Positions 1 to 6,983 of a stretch of 64,000 nucleotides of DNA are shown here, piece after piece (the first letter of the stretch is position 1; the number at the start of each line of letters is the position of its first letter). The DNA comes from Clostridium vitabionis (GTDB lineage: Bacteria > Bacillota > Clostridia > Lachnospirales > Lachnospiraceae). The DNA is taken from assembly GCF_015351765.1 (NCBI RefSeq), contig NZ_JADKQA010000001.1:566394-630393 (forward strand), in the 5' to 3' direction. The notes under the pieces were generated by a model that was not told where the DNA came from, did no database searches, and saw nothing but the letters and a program-made list of their open reading frames with translations. The translations under genes and the position numbers were made by a program.

Positions 1-13
1 GTTCTGTATATGC

Positions 14-127
14 CTAATTCGTCCTTGGAGTTATACATACTAGTTTCACTGCTTTCACCAGCACATTATATGCGCCCATATTTATCAGTCCTTTCACAAA
101 GATTACGGCGAAGCGTATGCTTTTCAC
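14..127 (-). CDS. Micro-ORF C2, truncated paralogue in small-gene array
   Basis: Unrecognised 37-codon frame. It opens with GTG inside the GTGA that also holds the stop codon of the preceding gene (124-360), so the two are probably translationally coupled. It begins VKSIRFAVIFVKGLINMGAY and matches the paralogue at 583-732 (VKSTRFVASFVKGLINMGAY) almost residue for residue for about 28 codons, then diverges and ends early at a TAG. The C-terminal half of the other copy (DEAYTEFRTWRKQVK) is missing, so this copy may be degenerate or a variant. Function unknown. Existence as a gene is inferred from paralogy and stop-start overlap. Confidence 0.45.
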   Translation of the reverse strand: MKSIRFAVIFVKGLINMGAYNVLVKAVKLVCITPRTN

Positions 128-360
128 GCTTCATAAGCGATCTTTTCCTTGAAGACCCCGTTCAGAAATTCCTTGCGGTGTCCGCCAAATAAGCTCTGCA
201 TCTGATCAAACAATACTGCATGAACTTTAGGCTTATTAACAATGTGAATCTCATTCTTCATAAAATCATATACAAGCTTTCCAGTCATATCCGCAGTCGT
301 TTGACCATAGGCATATGAAACCGAATGCTCATCATGGCTAATCAGAATGCAATAAACCAT
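124..360 (-). CDS. Small hypothetical protein B2 (78 aa), immunity-like paralogue
   Basis: Unknown function. ATG at 358-360 is chosen because an AAGGAGAG ribosome site lies just upstream and both paralogues start MVYC at this point. A longer frame begins at 384. The protein is small, soluble-looking, with YAYG and VYDF segments followed by SLFGGHRKEFLNG near the end. It is a paralogue of 729-965. The last 23 residues of the two are identical while the N-terminal two thirds have diverged. Position downstream of a toxin-like gene end, small size and duplication are typical of immunity proteins, but that role is inference. Confidence 0.7.
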   Translation of the reverse strand: MVYCILISHDEHSVSYAYGQTTADMTGKLVYDFMKNEIHIVNKPKVHAVLFDQMQSLFGGHRKEFLNGVFKEKIAYEA

Positions 361-406
361 CTGGCTCTCCTTTTTCTCCGACATCCTCGGCTAATTTTCA
401 CAAAGC

Positions 407-583
407 TTATTGCTCATTGTTATCATACAAACGCTTTTGCTCTGCTTTAGCCAGCTCTCTCACTCTATCAAGCTTATGTTTAACATCCATAGGCATTTTG
501 CTCTCTGGAACCCCGGAATTAGCGTTTCTCCAAGCGATCACCTCATCGTATAATTTCATCTGTTCCAACGATGCCCAAGCCAT
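407..583 (-). CDS. Small hypothetical protein D (58 aa)
   Basis: Unrecognised. The ATG at 581-583 overlaps the TAA of the upstream micro-ORF (TAATG), which argues for this start over the in-frame ATG at 604. Product starts MAWASLEQMKLYDEVIAWRN and is rich in Lys, Arg and Glu towards the end, suggesting a short helical protein. There is no transmembrane segment or metal motif. It sits between the two copies of the B-C pair, so it is part of the approximately 605-bp repeat period, but the second copy of D is absent: at the equivalent place upstream of 965 lies the toxin-like fragment instead. Confidence 0.55.
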   Translation of the reverse strand: MAWASLEQMKLYDEVIAWRNANSGVPESKMPMDVKHKLDRVRELAKAEQKRLYDNNEQ

Positions 584-732
584 TATTTCACCTGCTTTCT
601 CCATGTCCGGAACTCTGTATAGGCTTCATCAAACATGCCGGAATCAGCTTTCACTGCTTTGACCTGCACATTATATGCGCCCATATTTATCAGCCCTTTC
701 ACAAAGCTTGCGACAAAACGTGTGCTTTTCAC
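583..732 (-). CDS. Micro-ORF C1 (49 aa) in small-gene array
   Basis: A 49-codon frame starting with GTG at 730-732, overlapping the TGA of the gene at 729-965 (GTGA), and ending TAA that overlaps the ATG of the next gene (TAATG). It reads VKSTRFVASFVKGLINMGAY and continues with GMFDEAYTEFRTWRKQVK. Its N-terminal 28 residues are repeated in the frame at 14-127. Coupling on both sides and preservation of frame in a diverged duplicate support a real gene; function is unknown. No close family is recognised. Confidence 0.5.
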   Translation of the reverse strand: MKSTRFVASFVKGLINMGAYNVQVKAVKADSGMFDEAYTEFRTWRKQVK

Positions 733-965
733 GCTTCATAAGCGATCTTTTCCTTGAAGACCCCGTTCAGAAATTCCTTGCGGTGTCCGCCAAATAAGCT
801 TTGTGCCTGTCTGATTAACACAGGATGTTTTTTTGGTCTTGTGATGATGTTAATTTCATTGTTTTTGAAATCATAGACAATTTCACCAGTAATGTCTGAA
901 ATATTTTCACCGTAAGCATACGTTACCGTACTTTCATTATGCTCGATCAGATTACAATAAACCAT
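729..965 (-). CDS. Small hypothetical protein B1 (78 aa), immunity-like paralogue
   Basis: Paralogue of 124-360. Start ATG at 963-965, preceded by a GGGGGAG ribosome site; an upstream in-frame start at 995 lacks one. Starts MVYCNLIEHNESTVTYAYG and ends with the SLFGGHRKEFLNG block shared exactly with its paralogue. It overlaps the end of the toxin-like fragment (952-1310) by 14 bases, the arrangement expected for a toxin gene followed directly by its cognate immunity gene. No family name can be given from the sequence; function is inferred from context only. Confidence 0.7.
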   Translation of the reverse strand: MVYCNLIEHNESTVTYAYGENISDITGEIVYDFKNNEINIITRPKKHPVLIRQAQSLFGGHRKEFLNGVFKEKIAYEA

Positions 966-1310
966 CAGGCTCCCCCTTTTCCCCAAGATCTTCAACTAAT
1001 TTTTTACTCCAATCAAAGATTTGGGATGCTCTTTCATGTGCTTCCGCCATACTTAACTTATACTTTTTTTCAAGCTGGCTTTCAAGAAGCTCATGTTTAA
1101 GCAAGAGAATATCCCTGTCTTCCGGATGCCCTTCCCGCAGCCTGTTCCAGGCTACGGCCATATCATAATCAGGCGCCAGCAATCCATACCCGTCATACAG
1201 CTTATGCTTTTCAAAGAATACGTGGCGTTTGATTGTTTTATATCGTCTTTAGAAAAGCCCGTGGTTTCGGATATTTCATGGATATCATTTATCCTGCTGA
1301 TTTTCCAGCA
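952..1310 (-). pseudogene. Frameshifted 3' end of a polymorphic-toxin-like gene
   Basis: Reading leftwards from 1310 the frame gives SRINDIHEISETTGFSKDD, then a one-base loss near 1231-1236 shifts to a second frame giving IKRHVFFEKHKLYDGYG and DYDMAVAWNRLREG, then DILLLKHELLESQLEKKY and EAHERAS, ending at 952. Joined, this looks like the C-terminal effector domain found at the ends of Gram-positive polymorphic toxins, with a conserved LLKHE...ES...EAH pattern; that match is from memory and not from a search. The 5' part is missing because the IS element left end lies immediately upstream (1311). The open stretch at 952-1182 could start at a TTG but is better read as a remnant. Confidence 0.55.
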
Positions 1311-2171
1311 GATAGTGTAAAATATCCTGTGTAAACGGTAGCTCCTCAGATATAGAAAAAGGAACTGATTCCCCGTAAAGTGTTAAGCACCACACAAAAC
1401 ACGCACAGAGAAAGGGGTTCCTCTATGTCACATCTTAACACAGAACTGGCTACAGCGATGTTGAATCATGAATCTCTGGATGAGTTCTTCCGGGCTCATC
1501 TTGAGGAGGCCATGAACAATCTCCTCAAATCCGAATTGACGGACTTCCTGGGTTATGAAAAGCACAGCGCTCAGGGGTATGGATCCGGGAATAGCCGGAA
1601 CGGTTACTATCAGCGGGAGCTCGATACCCGGTATGGAAAGCTTCACCTTCTCATTACAAGAGATCGTCAGGGGCGTTTTGACCAGTAGCTGATCCCGGAG
1701 TACGCCAGAAGAACGGATGATCTGGAAACAACGATGATCACCCTCTACAGGAAGGGCATCACGACAAGGAAGATTTCCGATCTCATCGAGAAGCTCTACG
1801 GGCATCACTACAGCCCGTCAACAATGTCAAACATCTCAAAGGCAGTCGCCGAACAGGTAAAGAAGTTCCACTCGCGTCCCCTGTCAGATAAATATGTCGT
1901 CATTTTTTTGGATGCCACCTATCTGAGCATACGCTGCGACACCGTCGCCAGATACATCCGCAATAAGGACCGCAAGACCGTCATGTGCGACCTGAAGAAG
2001 GTGTATCCATCGGGCTCTGCCGGAGAGGCGGAAAGAGTACAACGAGGATTCATGAAGGTATCCGCCGAGATACTGGAGATGTTTGAGCAGCAAGCTCAGG
2101 AATCAGCCGCATAACCTATTGACACAGATCAGGAAGTCTGACCCAGTTTACACAAAATACTTGACACAATC
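1311..2171 (+). mobile_element. Decayed IS256-family insertion sequence
   Basis: Terminal inverted repeats of about 26 bp are visible: 1311-1336 and the complement of 2146-2171 agree at 21 of 26 positions, including the shared GTGTAAAC block. Between them is a broken IS256/Mutator-type transposase. The element spans about 860 bp, shorter than the roughly 1.3 kb of an intact member, because of internal deletions. I see no target duplication (flanks CCAGCA and TTGCAT), so one flank has probably been rearranged since insertion. It cannot transpose by itself. Confidence 0.8.
1425..2114 (+). pseudogene. IS256-family transposase, nonsense and internal deletions
   Basis: Starts at ATG 1425 after an AGAAAGGGG site: MSHLNTELATAML, then ELTDFLGYEKH and NSRNGYYQRELDTRYG, typical of the IS256 N-terminal domain. 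A TAG at 1686-1688 (one change from CAG) stops the frame, but the same frame continues LIPEYARRTDDLETTMITLY to FLDATYLSIR, which carries the first catalytic Asp. It then jumps directly to IRNKDRKTVMCDLKKVY, losing about 90 residues with the second Asp, and jumps again to RGFMKVSAEILEMFEQQ, losing the segment with the catalytic Glu. Two in-frame deletions plus a nonsense codon make it non-functional. Confidence 0.9.
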
Positions 2172-2369
2172 TTGCATGGGGATGAGATGATCTTTCAGGC
2201 GGAGCTTAGCCATTTCAAAAGTTTTCTTGCCACTGTAGTGTTCCGGACAGCTGTCGTAATTTTTGTTGCAATTTGATTTGATGTCGTGTAGCATAGGTGT
2301 AGTCTTTTGCCGCTTTTCAACGCGGCAGTGAGAAAATTTGCAGCTGTTCAGCACACGCCGGGGAGGCTG
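2172..2369. other. Intergenic stretch beside IS right end
   Basis: AT-richer than the following genes. A short minus-strand frame runs from an ATG at 2294 into the IS right end (starting MLHDIKSNCNKNYDS), which could be the N-terminal stump of a gene cut by the element, but it has no recognisable motif or paralogue. No promoter with good spacing was identified for the gene at 2370. Nothing else seen. Confidence 0.4.
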
Positions 2370-3077
2370 ATGATGGCAGTGAATACCAGGAAAATGCATC
2401 CGCGCCGGGTGGACGGCGTGGTTTTTGATATGGATGGCGTCATCTTTGATTCTGAGAACCTGAACCTTTGCTGCTGGCACGAGATCGCGGCCAGGTACGG
2501 AATCCGGGATATCGATACGCCATGCCGGGCGGTAATCGGCAGAAATTCCGCGGAAGGCCGGCGGATCTTTAAGGAGTTCTATGGGCCGGATTTTCCTTAT
2601 GAGGAACGGCGGGACGAAGTGCTCACGATGTTTCGGGAGAAGACGGAGAATGGTGAGCTCGCGGTCAAGAAGGGCGCGCGGGAACTGCTTTCCTTTCTCC
2701 GCGGCATGGGGAAGAAGATCGCCCTTGCCTCCTCAACGGACCGGGACCGCGTCCTATGGCAGCTGGATCATGCCGGACTTCTCGGTTATTTTGACACGGT
2801 GATCGGCGGGGATATGGTGAAAAAAAGTAAGCCGGATCCGGACATTTATCTGACGGCATGCCGGGAGGTGGGATTTCTCCCGGAGCATGCTTACGCGGTT
2901 GAGGATTCCTACAACGGTGTCCGTTCCGCCGCGGCGTCCGGCGCGCACACCATCATGGTGCCGGATCTGCTGCCGCCGGACAGTGAGATGGCCGGCCTCG
3001 CGGAGGTCATCGTCGATGATCTCTTTGAGGTTCGGGATTATCTGCGGAGAATATTTGCGGAGAGCTGTCCGGAATAA
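2370..3077 (+). CDS. HAD-family phosphatase, beta-phosphoglucomutase-like
   Basis: Haloacid-dehalogenase hydrolase of about 235 residues, the usual size for the beta-phosphoglucomutase-like branch. Motif I is FDMDGVIFDSE near residue 18, with the nucleophile and acid Asp pair; motif II is ALASSTD; motif III and IV are KKSKPDPDIY and AVEDSYNGVRSA. A helical cap lies between motifs I and II. It probably removes phosphate from, or isomerises, a small sugar phosphate; the exact substrate is not readable. ATG 2370 (or the next ATG, 2373) is chosen over an upstream TTG because a GGGGAGG site ends at 2366. It is the first ordinary chromosomal gene after the IS. Confidence 0.85.
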   Translation: MMAVNTRKMHPRRVDGVVFDMDGVIFDSENLNLCCWHEIAARYGIRDIDTPCRAVIGRNSAEGRRIFKEFYGPDFPYEERRDEVLTMFREKTENGELAVKKGARELLSFLRGMGKKIALASSTDRDRVLWQLDHAGLLGYFDTVIGGDMVKKSKPDPDIYLTACREVGFLPEHAYAVEDSYNGVRSAAASGAHTIMVPDLLPPDSEMAGLAEVIVDDLFEVRDYLRRIFAESCPE

Positions 3078-3115
3078 ATTTTCCGGTGAAGACAGGCGGA
3101 AAGGAGGCGGTCCGC

Positions 3116-3463
3116 ATGACCTGCGAGGAGGCTGAGCACCTGGTGACACCTTACATCAAGGGGCAGCTTGACGGCAGTGTGCTGGAGGACTTCCTTAAGC
3201 ATGTGGACTCCTGTCCGGACTGCCGGGAGGAACTGGAAATCTACTATATGGTCAATGTTGGCCTGGAACAGCTGGACCGTGATGATGACAGCTTCGGAAC
3301 GTTCAACATCGTGGGCAGGCTGAAAAAGCGGCTCGCGGAATCGCACGCGCATATCCGGCGCCTGCGCCGCATGGAGACCGTGACCTACGCGGTCGAGACA
3401 GTCGCCGCCATGGCGCTGATCGCCGCCACGGCGCTCCAGATCCGGATCTGGCTTTTTCCGTGA
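3116..3463 (+). CDS. Zinc-finger (zf-HC2) anti-sigma-like membrane protein
   Basis: Protein of 115 residues starting MTCEEAEHLVTPYI. The N-terminal zf-HC2 pattern is Cys at residue 3, then HVDSCPDCREE near residues 35-45, giving the His-Cys-Cys zinc cluster of anti-sigma factors. A charged, Arg-rich linker follows, then one hydrophobic segment at the C terminus (about residues 93-113). Anti-sigma factors of this kind bind an ECF sigma factor from the cytoplasmic side. No sigma gene is adjacent, so it is an orphan here and the role is inferred. The ATG has an AAGGAGG site 8 bases upstream. Confidence 0.75.
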   Translation: MTCEEAEHLVTPYIKGQLDGSVLEDFLKHVDSCPDCREELEIYYMVNVGLEQLDRDDDSFGTFNIVGRLKKRLAESHAHIRRLRRMETVTYAVETVAAMALIAATALQIRIWLFP

Positions 3464-3487
3464 TTCTGAAATCCCGGGAAAGGAAAG

Positions 3488-3561
3488 GGGGCGTGAACCG
3501 GCATTGACGGCATCTGCATTCCCCGGGGCGTGAACCGGTATCGACAGTATGGATACGCCCC
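3488..3561 (+). repeat. Two adjacent 37-bp repeats, each able to form a hairpin
   Basis: Copies at 3488-3524 and 3525-3561 abut exactly and agree at about 27 of 37 positions; both begin GGGGCGTGAACCGG and end CCCC. In the second copy GGGGCGT pairs perfectly with ACGCCCC, while the first has a weaker version of the stem. They lie in the leader of polA, between the anti-sigma-like gene and the polA start. Function unknown; see findings. Confidence 0.75.
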
Positions 3562-3598
3562 GGAGGAGAGCGGCATGAACATCTGGCAGGGAGGAAAA

Positions 3599-6400
3599 AT
3601 GGGAAAACTTCTGCTCATCGACGGACACAGCATTTTGAACCGGGCGTTCTATGGCGTGCCGGAGCTGACCAATCCGCAGGGGCTTCACACCAATGCGGTG
3701 TACGGCTTTCTGAATATTATGTTCAAGGTTTTGGACAGCGAGGCGGCGGATCATCTGGCGGTGGCCTTCGATCTGAGTGAGCCCACGTTCCGCCACCGGA
3801 TGTACCCGGAATATAAGGGAACCCGGAAGCCGATGCCGGAGGAGTTACATGAGCAGGTTCCAGTCATGAAGGATGTGCTCACGGCGATGGGGGTACCGAT
3901 CCTGACTAAGCCGGGATTTGAGGCGGACGACATCCTGGGTACAGTCGCGAAGAAAAGCCAGGCGGAAGGGATGGAGGTCACCATCCTCTCGGGAGACCGT
4001 GACCTCCTCCAGCTGGCGGATGAACATATCCGGATCTGCCTGCCGAAGACCGTGAAGGGGCAGACCGAGGTGCACAATTATTTTCCGGAGGATGTCCGGC
4101 GAGAATACCAGGTAACGCCGGCGGAGTTTATCGACGTCAAGGCGCTCATGGGAGATACTTCGGATAATGTCCCGGGGGTGCCCTCGATCGGGGAGAAGAC
4201 GGCGACATCGATCATCGTGAATTTCCATTCGATCGAGAATGCTCATGAGCATATCGACGAGGTGAAGCCGCCGCGCGCGCAGAAGGCGCTGCGCGACCAC
4301 TATGAGGATGCCGTATTCAGTAAGAAGCTGGTGACGATCTGCACCGACGTTGACCTGCCCTTTACGCTGGAGAGCGCCGAGGTGGGCAATCTCTACACGC
4401 CGGAGGCCTTTGAGAAGATGAAGGAGCTCGGATTCCGCTCCCTGCTTGCCCGCTTCGGGGAGCAGGGGACAGCAGAACTTCCGCTGGAGAAGAAATTCCG
4501 GAGAATTTCGACCGAGCAGGAGCTGGAACAGGCAGCCGGGAAGGCGGCCGGGGCGGATCACGCCGGCCTTGTGCTTCTTCCCGGAGGCGCCGGCATCGCC
4601 ATCTCCTGGAGCGGGGAGGATGTCGTCTATGCTTTCGGGTCGGCGGCAGAGGAACCGGGGAAGGGTATTCGCCCGGAAGTTCTGAAAACGGCAGCGGAGA
4701 GCCTGCTTCTTCAAGCGCTCGGCGCAGAGGGCGGTGATGGCGGGAAGGATACTCTGTTCCGCGTATTTGTCCTGGATCTCAAGTCCATGCTGCCGGATCT
4801 CCCGGGGATTGACCGGAAGCTTGAGGAGGCCAAGGGAGAGGCCGCAACGCCCCTGGAAGCTGAGGAAGATGCCGCAAATCCCCTGGAGGCCGGGGGAAAA
4901 GCCGCCGCGCCCTGCCCTGGCATCCCGGGACAGCGCGTTGTGGCCGACGAGGGCGTTGCCGCCTATCTGCTGAACCCGCTGCGGGACAGCTACGGCTATG
5001 ACGATATCGCGAGAGAATTTCTCGGGAGCACATTTCCCACCAGGGAGGAGCTTATAGGAAAGAGAACCTGGGCAGAAGCAATCCGGGACATGCCGGAGAA
5101 GGCGGGCAGCTGCCTGGGATATATGGCGTACACCGCCTGGGCTGCGGGTCCGGTGCTTCTCCGGGAACTCGAAAAATCCGGGATGACGGCTCTCTTTGTC
5201 GATATGGAAATGCCGGTTGTCAGCGCCCTCTACCATATGGAGCAGGCCGGCATCCGGGTGCGCCGGGAGGAACTCCGGGACTACGGCGCGAAGCTCGCGG
5301 TCAGCATCCGTGAGCTCGAGGAGGAGATTTACGCCGAGACCGGCAGGGAGTTTAATATCAATTCCCCGAAGCAGCTCGGCGAGATTCTCTTTGGGGAAAT
5401 GCACCTGCCCGGCGGCAAGAAGACGAAGACGGGCTACTCGACGGCGGCTGGCGTCCTCGAGAAGCTCGCGCCGGAATACCCGTTTGTACGGAAGATCCTC
5501 GATTACCGCCAGGTCACGAAGCTGAAATCGACGTATGCGGACGGCCTGGACAGCTACATCCGGGAGGATGGCCGAATCCACGGCACGTTCAACCAGACGA
5601 TCACGGCGACCGGCCGGATCAGCAGCACGGAGCCGAACCTCCAGAACATCCCGGTCCGCATGGAGCTCGGGAGAGAGATCCGGAAGGTCTTTGTGCCGGC
5701 GGAGGGCTGTCTCTTCACCGACGCGGATTATTCACAGATCGAGCTCCGCGTGCTCGCCCACATGTCCGGGGACGAGCACCTGATCGCCGCCTACCGGGAC
5801 GCGGAAGACATCCACGCGATCACGGCGTCCCAGGTCTTCCATGTGCCACTCGATATGGTAACCCCGGAAATGCGCCGGAACGCGAAGGCTGTCAATTTCG
5901 GCATTGTATATGGCATCAGCGCCTTCGGCCTTTCCGACAACCTGAGCATTTCCCGGAAGGAAGCGATGGAATATATTGACCGGTACTTCGAGACGTACCC
6001 CGGCGTCAAGCATTTCCTCGACGGGCTTGTGGAGAAGGCGAAGGCACTCGGCTATTCCGAGACAATGTTCGGCAGGAGGCGGCCGATCCCGGAGCTCAAG
6101 AACCGGAATTTTGCCATCCGCCAGTTCGGTGAGCGCGTCGCCATGAACTCCCCGATCCAGGGGACGGCGGCGGATATCATCAAGATCGCCATGATCCGCG
6201 TGGACCGGAGGCTGCGACAGGAGGGGCTGAAATCCCGGCTTGTCCTGCAGATCCACGATGAGCTTCTGGTGGAGACGCAGGCGGAGGAAAAAGAGGAAGT
6301 CGCGAGGATTCTCACCGAGGAGATGAAGGGGGCTGCAAAGCTCAGGGTTGAGCTGGAGATCGGCATGAAGACCGGACTTTCCTGGTTTGAGACAAAGTGA
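3599..6400 (+). CDS. polA: DNA polymerase I
   Basis: Family A polymerase, 933 residues, for Okazaki-fragment processing and repair. Start ATG 3599 has an AGGGAGG site and begins MGKLLLIDGHS, the family N terminus. Residues 1 to about 295 are the 5'-3' exonuclease/FEN domain (FEADDILGT, ILSGDRDLLQL, MGDTSDNVPGVPSIGEKT). The middle 3'-5' exonuclease-like domain lacks the catalytic DxE motifs, as in many Firmicutes, so proofreading is unlikely. It carries a low-complexity insert rich in Ala, Glu, Gly and Pro around residues 405-440. The polymerase domain has motif A DYSQIELRVLAH, motif B RRNAKAVNFGIVYG and motif C LQIHDELLVE. Followed after 7 bases by coaE. Confidence 0.97.
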   Translation: MGKLLLIDGHSILNRAFYGVPELTNPQGLHTNAVYGFLNIMFKVLDSEAADHLAVAFDLSEPTFRHRMYPEYKGTRKPMPEELHEQVPVMKDVLTAMGVPILTKPGFEADDILGTVAKKSQAEGMEVTILSGDRDLLQLADEHIRICLPKTVKGQTEVHNYFPEDVRREYQVTPAEFIDVKALMGDTSDNVPGVPSIGEKTATSIIVNFHSIENAHEHIDEVKPPRAQKALRDHYEDAVFSKKLVTICTDVDLPFTLESAEVGNLYTPEAFEKMKELGFRSLLARFGEQGTAELPLEKKFRRISTEQELEQAAGKAAGADHAGLVLLPGGAGIAISWSGEDVVYAFGSAAEEPGKGIRPEVLKTAAESLLLQALGAEGGDGGKDTLFRVFVLDLKSMLPDLPGIDRKLEEAKGEAATPLEAEEDAANPLEAGGKAAAPCPGIPGQRVVADEGVAAYLLNPLRDSYGYDDIAREFLGSTFPTREELIGKRTWAEAIRDMPEKAGSCLGYMAYTAWAAGPVLLRELEKSGMTALFVDMEMPVVSALYHMEQAGIRVRREELRDYGAKLAVSIRELEEEIYAETGREFNINSPKQLGEILFGEMHLPGGKKTKTGYSTAAGVLEKLAPEYPFVRKILDYRQVTKLKSTYADGLDSYIREDGRIHGTFNQTITATGRISSTEPNLQNIPVRMELGREIRKVFVPAEGCLFTDADYSQIELRVLAHMSGDEHLIAAYRDAEDIHAITASQVFHVPLDMVTPEMRRNAKAVNFGIVYGISAFGLSDNLSISRKEAMEYIDRYFETYPGVKHFLDGLVEKAKALGYSETMFGRRRPIPELKNRNFAIRQFGERVAMNSPIQGTAADIIKIAMIRVDRRLRQEGLKSRLVLQIHDELLVETQAEEKEEVARILTEEMKGAAKLRVELEIGMKTGLSWFETK

Positions 6401-6407
6401 GGGGCGT

Positions 6408-6983
6408 ATGAAGTCAGTTTATCTGATTGGCGGCGTGGGCGCCGGCAAGAGTACCGTGTTGGATATCCTGAAGAAGGACTACGGTGCCGGGATCATCCAG
6501 GCGGACGAGGTGGCCAGGGAGCTGATGCAGCCGGGCAAGATCGGCCACCGGCAGGTGGTTGCCGCCATGGGGACGACCTTTCTTAGGCCGGACGGCAGTA
6601 TCGACCGGCAGAAAATGGCGGAGGAAGTATTTTCCAACCGTGACGCGATTGGCATGATGAACGCGATCATCCACCCGCTTGTCTGGGACCGCATCCGGTT
6701 TATGATGGATCACTCGGACCGTGAACTCACAGTGGTTGAGGCGGCCATCTATGACGCGCCCCACAGGCCGTGGTTTGACGAGGTCTGGTATGTGTACGCG
6801 GACATTTCCACAAGGCTTCACCGCCTGATGGAGTCGCGGGGATACAGCGATGAGAAATGCCACGAGATCATGTCCAACCAGCGGTCGGACGCGGATTTCC
6901 GCAGGGTTGCCGACCATGTCATCGACAATTCCACCACGCTGGATGATGTCCGCCGGCAGCTTGAGGAGATTTTGGAAACATGA
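6408..6983 (+). CDS. coaE: Dephospho-CoA kinase
   Basis: Phosphorylates dephospho-CoA at the 3'-hydroxyl of its ribose, the last step of coenzyme A synthesis. The 191-residue protein opens MKSVYLIGGVGAGKST with the P-loop, followed by IIQADEVARELMQPG for substrate binding and MNAIIHPLVWDRIRF. Length matches the family. The ATG at 6408 sits just after the polA stop with a short GAGGGG site overlapping it, and its own TGA overlaps the next gene (ATGA), so polA-coaE-walJ form a coupled operon. Confidence 0.95.
   Translation: MKSVYLIGGVGAGKSTVLDILKKDYGAGIIQADEVARELMQPGKIGHRQVVAAMGTTFLRPDGSIDRQKMAEEVFSNRDAIGMMNAIIHPLVWDRIRFMMDHSDRELTVVEAAIYDAPHRPWFDEVWYVYADISTRLHRLMESRGYSDEKCHEIMSNQRSDADFRRVADHVIDNSTTLDDVRRQLEEILET

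Larger units (their letters stand above)
44..801. repeat. Tandem 605-bp duplication, copies at 44-196 and 649-801
   Basis: Bases 44 to about 196 and 649 to about 801 are near-identical at a spacing of exactly 605. The most conserved core (118-196 and 723-801) covers the shared 3' end of the two B genes and the overlap into the two C micro-ORFs; the flanks towards the C genes carry scattered substitutions. Sequence between the cores (B N-terminal part and D) has diverged or is single copy. This is a direct observation. Confidence 0.85.

Noticed and set aside
2148-2480. Minus-strand ORF of 110 codons over the IS right end and HAD gene
   Set aside because: Most of it is the antisense of the HAD gene; only the small part at 2172-2294 could be a gene stump and has no motif.
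3488-3598. tmRNA (ssrA) gene before polA
   Set aside because: Only the first 20-25 bases resemble a tmRNA 5' end. There is no tag reading frame, no 3' tRNA-like domain and polA starts within 75 bases.
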